NCBI GenBank assembly: GCA_016839955.1
Contig: JAEOTI010000686.1
Location: forward strand, 1-8,657
DNA length: 8,657 nt
Reading direction: 5' to 3'
DNA from: Candidatus Hodarchaeota archaeon
GTDB lineage: Archaea; Asgardarchaeota; Heimdallarchaeia; Hodarchaeales; YT1-057
Both the position numbers and the translations under genes were made by a program. Under the pieces are notes generated by a model that worked only from the letters and a program-made list of their open reading frames with translations, had not been told where the DNA came from and ran no database searches. Position 1 is the stretch's first letter. Each line of letters opens with the position of its first letter. Positions 6,292 to 8,657 of this stretch are shown here, piece after piece.

Positions 6292-6645
6292 GAAATCTCA
6301 CTTTGAGTTTAGAATTAAAAATGCAATAAAAATGCTTCTTCAGCAGTAGAAAAGATGGATAATCTCATTTAAAATGATTCTTAAAACTAGTAATATTATC
6401 ATCCTGCGGGCTTATAAGTCTTCGCTCCGTCTTTATCTATTTAATAAAAAATCACATTAAACATCATTATCCCTCTGTTACCACTCTTTTAATAAAAACC
6501 TAGGTAAATTAATAAAAATAGTAACACTCACCTATTTATTCATAATCTGATGAGAAAATACTAAATGATGTAATTTTTCTTCTAAATCTGCGTGAAAATC
6601 TAAATGATAATACATTTTAAAGAAAAATAAAGGTATAGATCCAGT
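6292..6645. promoter_or_regulatory. Divergent control region between psmB and egsA
   Basis: A 354-base AT-rich stretch with no convincing gene. Points seen: a short GC-richer island around a palindromic CTTATAAG (6410-6417), which could be a TATA box for either direction; ATTTAAAAT near 6368, a possible psmB TATA element leaving a leader of about 50 bases; and TTTTTAAT close to the psmB start. I looked for tRNA and C/D-box sRNA features and found none that hold up. Confidence 0.5.
6615..6622 (+). promoter_or_regulatory. egsA: Putative TATA box of egsA
   Basis: TTTTAAAG is centred 27 bases upstream of the egsA ATG, the usual archaeal distance from TATA box to transcription start. This predicts a leaderless or nearly leaderless mRNA, consistent with the absence of a good Shine-Dalgarno site before this gene. 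Confidence 0.38.
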
Positions 6646-7764
6646 ATGTCAGTAAAAAATAAACCACTCCTTATTTCGGAACTCCCCAGATTCGTCTTTC
6701 TTGGAAAAAATACACTTAATTTGGTTCCACATATAGCTACACGAATGAATTTTCGTAGAAATGGGTGTTTAGTGGTTACAGGGCCTAAAACATTAAAAAT
6801 TGCTGGAAAAGAGTGCATTTTGAAACTTGAAGAATCAGAGTTTCATCCAAAGAATTATGTAGTAACGGATTCAACCCTCGAAGAAACCCAAAAGCTTTCA
6901 AAATTACTTCAGGATTATAATCCAAGTTTTATTGTAGCAGTAGGAGGAGGCAAGATCGCAGATGTAGCTAAATGGAGTGTCAAGTTAGTTGAAATTGAGC
7001 AGAAACTTCCAATAGAAATTATTGGAGTACCTACAAATGCGCCTCATGATGGTATCATTTCCCCCTATTGTTACTTAAAGATTCCTTTAGAGCAAGATCC
7101 TGAATATTTAGTTGAATCTTATATAGGAAAAGCACGTCCTCCAGTAGGAGTAATAGCTGACACGTCAATCATTGAATCAACTGATTTTCGAAACATCATT
7201 GGCGGTTTTGCTCATTTAATGTCTAATTTAACTTCTTTATGGGATTGGAAGTTTGCTAATCGCGTTCGAGGGACACAATTCTCAGATTTTGGGGCAGCTC
7301 TTTCATCTGTTGGATCAGACTTGCTGAGTGGTGAGGAACAAATCTCTCGTCCGACATCAATGGATCAAGCTATTCGACTGGTAATGAAACCACTCTTTGT
7401 AAGTGGGATGGGAATGTGTCTTTCAAATAGTATTCGTGTTGCCTTTGGATCAGAACATCTCTTCGCTGAATCACTTGTAAGACTTAAATCGTCTAGAGAA
7501 ACCCTGCATGGTGAACGAGTTGGCCTTGGATCAATATTGAGTGCATATCTTCAGGGAAAAGATTGGACTCGTATTAAGGGTTTATTAGAAACAGTTGGCG
7601 CACCAGTTTGCGCAACAGATCTCGATATTGATCCAGAAGATATCATAGACGCGCTCATGAATGCTCATGATGTTAAACCGAAAATTTACACTGTTTTAGG
7701 TGATAAAGGCTTGAATAAAGAAGCTGCGAAAAACTTAGCATCGAAAACTGGTGTACTTAATTAG
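6646..7764 (+). CDS. egsA: sn-glycerol-1-phosphate dehydrogenase
   Basis: Reduces dihydroxyacetone phosphate to sn-glycerol-1-phosphate with NAD(P)H, the step that fixes archaeal phospholipid stereochemistry. The fold is that of the iron/zinc alcohol dehydrogenase and dehydroquinate synthase superfamily. The dinucleotide-binding GGGKIADVAKW spans 100-110, PTNAPHDG spans 129-136, and the metal-site histidines are His271 in GSEHLF and His288 in TLHGERVG. The third ligand, normally Asp in a GFGD-like motif, is replaced: the aligned GGFAHLMSN gives His190, followed by the expected SLWDWKFA. Length (372) is slightly above typical family members of about 350. The ATG at 6646 has no strong ribosome binding site. 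It may be leaderless. Function is confident by overall similarity. Metal preference and activity could differ because of His190. A glycerol dehydrogenase-type paralogue is less likely given the motif set. Confidence 0.92.
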   Translation: MSVKNKPLLISELPRFVFLGKNTLNLVPHIATRMNFRRNGCLVVTGPKTLKIAGKECILKLEESEFHPKNYVVTDSTLEETQKLSKLLQDYNPSFIVAVGGGKIADVAKWSVKLVEIEQKLPIEIIGVPTNAPHDGIISPYCYLKIPLEQDPEYLVESYIGKARPPVGVIADTSIIESTDFRNIIGGFAHLMSNLTSLWDWKFANRVRGTQFSDFGAALSSVGSDLLSGEEQISRPTSMDQAIRLVMKPLFVSGMGMCLSNSIRVAFGSEHLFAESLVRLKSSRETLHGERVGLGSILSAYLQGKDWTRIKGLLETVGAPVCATDLDIDPEDIIDALMNAHDVKPKIYTVLGDKGLNKEAAKNLASKTGVLN

Positions 7765-7790
7765 TTAATTTTCAAACCCACCTCCGTTCA

Positions 7791-7798
7791 TATTAAAA
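7791..7798 (+). promoter_or_regulatory. rps19e: Possible TATA box of the rps19e-PDCD5 operon
   Basis: TATTAAAA lies about 60 bases before the rps19e start in the 91-base gap after egsA. It would give a leader of roughly 35 bases that includes the GGAG ribosome binding site. Positional support only; read-through from egsA is also possible. Confidence 0.28.
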
Positions 7799-7855
7799 AG
7801 CCAATCTAGGATTATCATTTAGATAGTAAGAAATCAATTTACGGAGCGTCTTTCG

Positions 7856-8311
7856 TTGGCAACAGTCTATCAAGTCCCAGCTAACAATCTAATCGAACAA
7901 TTAGCTAAAAAACTTCAAAATGAATTCAGTAATTTTCTTCAACCTCCTAACTGGACTTTGTATTCTAAAACTGGTCGGCATCGTTCAAAACCTCCTGATC
8001 GTGAAGATTGGTGGTATGTAAGAGCGGCTTCGATTCTACGTAAAATTTCTGTAAAAGGACCAATTGGCGTTGAACACCTCCGAAAAGAATATGGTGGACG
8101 AAAAAACTTTGGTGTCATGCCTAACCATTTCGTGAAAGGTAGTGGGAGCATTCAAAGAAAATTACTTCAGCAACTTGAGAGAGCAGGACTAGTAAAAATA
8201 ATTCCTGGAAAAGGGAGAACACCAACTCCACAAGGACAATCACTTCTAGATAAAGTTGCTTTTGAAATTAAAAAGGAAATCAAAGAAGAATTTGATTTGG
8301 ATCGCTATTAA
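7856..8311 (+). CDS. rps19e: 30S ribosomal protein eS19 (S19e)
   Basis: A small-subunit ribosomal protein found in archaea and eukaryotes, needed for late small-subunit assembly and located in the head. The 151-residue protein starts MATVYQVPANNLIEQLAKKL, as eS19 proteins do, and carries the signature DREDWWYVRAASILRKI (48-64), IGVEHLRKEYGG (70-81) and a winged-helix-like C-terminal half with QLERAGLV and TPQGQSLLDKVA. The start is TTG at 7856, set by homology and by GGAG at 7843-7846 nine bases upstream. It is followed after 14 bases by the PDCD5 gene, an arrangement common in archaea, where the pair usually leads a longer ribosomal and translation-factor cluster that would lie beyond the right edge. 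Nothing is missing or unusual in the protein. Very secure. Confidence 0.97.
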   Translation: MATVYQVPANNLIEQLAKKLQNEFSNFLQPPNWTLYSKTGRHRSKPPDREDWWYVRAASILRKISVKGPIGVEHLRKEYGGRKNFGVMPNHFVKGSGSIQRKLLQQLERAGLVKIIPGKGRTPTPQGQSLLDKVAFEIKKEIKEEFDLDRY

Positions 8312-8325
8312 GGTGATTTTTAATT

Positions 8326-8657
8326 ATGAGTTATGATGATGAAGAACTTGCTGAACTTCAAAGGCAAAGAATGACCCAAATGCAACAAGAAGCAGAAGTA
8401 CAAAAAGCTAGGCAGCAAGCGGATGTTCAGAGACAATCGGTTTTAGCTTCAATCTTATCAGAAGAAGCACGATCCCGGCTACAGAATATCAAATTAGCAA
8501 AACCTGATTATGCAGCAGCATTAGAAAATCGGTTGATACAAATAGCTCAATCAGGGCAATTGAAAGAAAATAAAATCACCGATGATCAACTAAAACAAAT
8601 GTTGTCACAATTAACAGGATCAAGAAGAGAAGGATCCATTCAATTCAAAAGGAAGTA
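8326..8657 (+). CDS. PDCD5-family DNA-binding protein (stop codon beyond window edge)
   Basis: Archaeal relative of the eukaryotic PDCD5/TFAR19 protein, a small three-helix-bundle protein with nucleic-acid affinity whose cellular role in archaea is not settled. The 110 codons visible give an acidic start (MSYDDEELAELQRQRM), a long Gln-rich helix (QQEAEVQKARQQAD), the core ILSEEARSRLQNIKLAKPDYAAALENRLIQIAQSGQL and a basic tail ending FKRK. The core and the RRE...KRK tail are family hallmarks. The last two bases are TA, so the stop is probably completed one base outside the window; length would then be normal. A strong Shine-Dalgarno site, GGTGAT at 8312-8317, starts inside the distance of one base from the rps19e stop and lies eight bases before the ATG. 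It is clearly co-transcribed with rps19e. Confidence 0.94.
   Translation, partial: MSYDDEELAELQRQRMTQMQQEAEVQKARQQADVQRQSVLASILSEEARSRLQNIKLAKPDYAAALENRLIQIAQSGQLKENKITDDQLKQMLSQLTGSRREGSIQFKRK

Noticed and set aside
6149..6349. Plus-strand open frame of 66 codons
   Set aside because: Mostly antisense to the catalytic N-terminal region of psmB.
6400..6435. GC-richer island that might be a tRNA or other stable RNA fragment
   Set aside because: No T-loop GTTCRA motif, acceptor stem or cloverleaf pairing could be found.
6540..6610. C/D-box sRNA-like words (CTGATGA, ATGATG, TCTG)
   Set aside because: No properly spaced D box or closing terminal stem; the words are common in AT-rich DNA.
6600..6818. 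Minus-strand open frame of 72 codons
   Set aside because: Antisense to the egsA start, with no family features.
7939..8151. Minus-strand open frame of 70 codons
   Set aside because: Antisense to the conserved core of eS19.

Overview
The window is ordinary-looking chromosomal core sequence from an archaeon, most likely an Asgard (Promethearchaeota) lineage. The AT-rich DNA carries purely archaeal genes: sn-glycerol-1-phosphate dehydrogenase, the KH-domain termination factor FttA, a 20S proteasome beta subunit, ribosomal protein eS19 and a PDCD5-family protein. It also carries eukaryote-like ones: a Ras/Rab-type small GTPase with all five G motifs and a two-domain MCTS1/Tma20-like protein. The Asgard call rests mainly on the GTPase and is an inference. 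Placement within Asgards is not possible from this window.

Layout: seven genes run leftward (minus strand) over positions 1-6291, in transcription order psmB, fttA, an MCTS1-like PUA gene, the small GTPase, gcvH, dph5 and the 5' part of a winged-helix gene cut by the left edge. Three genes run rightward over 6646-8657: egsA, rps19e and a PDCD5 homologue that lacks only its stop codon. The two groups diverge from a 354-base AT-rich control region (6292-6645). The minus-strand genes are separated by gaps of about 150-270 bases, several with TATA-like boxes, so they look like separate or loosely coupled transcripts. Tight couplings are dph5 to the winged-helix gene (1-base gap) and rps19e to PDCD5 (14-base gap with a strong Shine-Dalgarno site).

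Functionally the window is dominated by information processing and protein homeostasis: transcript 3'-end formation (FttA), translation (MCTS1-like, eS19, diphthamide methylation of elongation factor 2 by Dph5) and protein degradation (PsmB). EgsA sets the archaeal stereochemistry of membrane lipids, GcvH is the lipoyl carrier of the glycine cleavage system, and the GTPase is a switch protein of unknown pathway. psmB next to fttA and rps19e next to PDCD5 are neighbourhoods known from other archaea.

I found no mobile element, CRISPR array, tRNA, rRNA or defence system, and no evidence of a new multi-gene system. The points worth a second look are smaller: dph5 has no ordinary start codon where homology requires one; the expected metal-binding Asp of EgsA is His; the GTPase has an insert of roughly two dozen residues before its G5 motif; a near-identical 20-base element lies over the stop codons of both psmB and fttA; and an inverted repeat brackets the putative fttA TATA box. 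Several genes (fttA, rps19e, the MCTS1-like gene, the winged-helix gene) appear to start with TTG.
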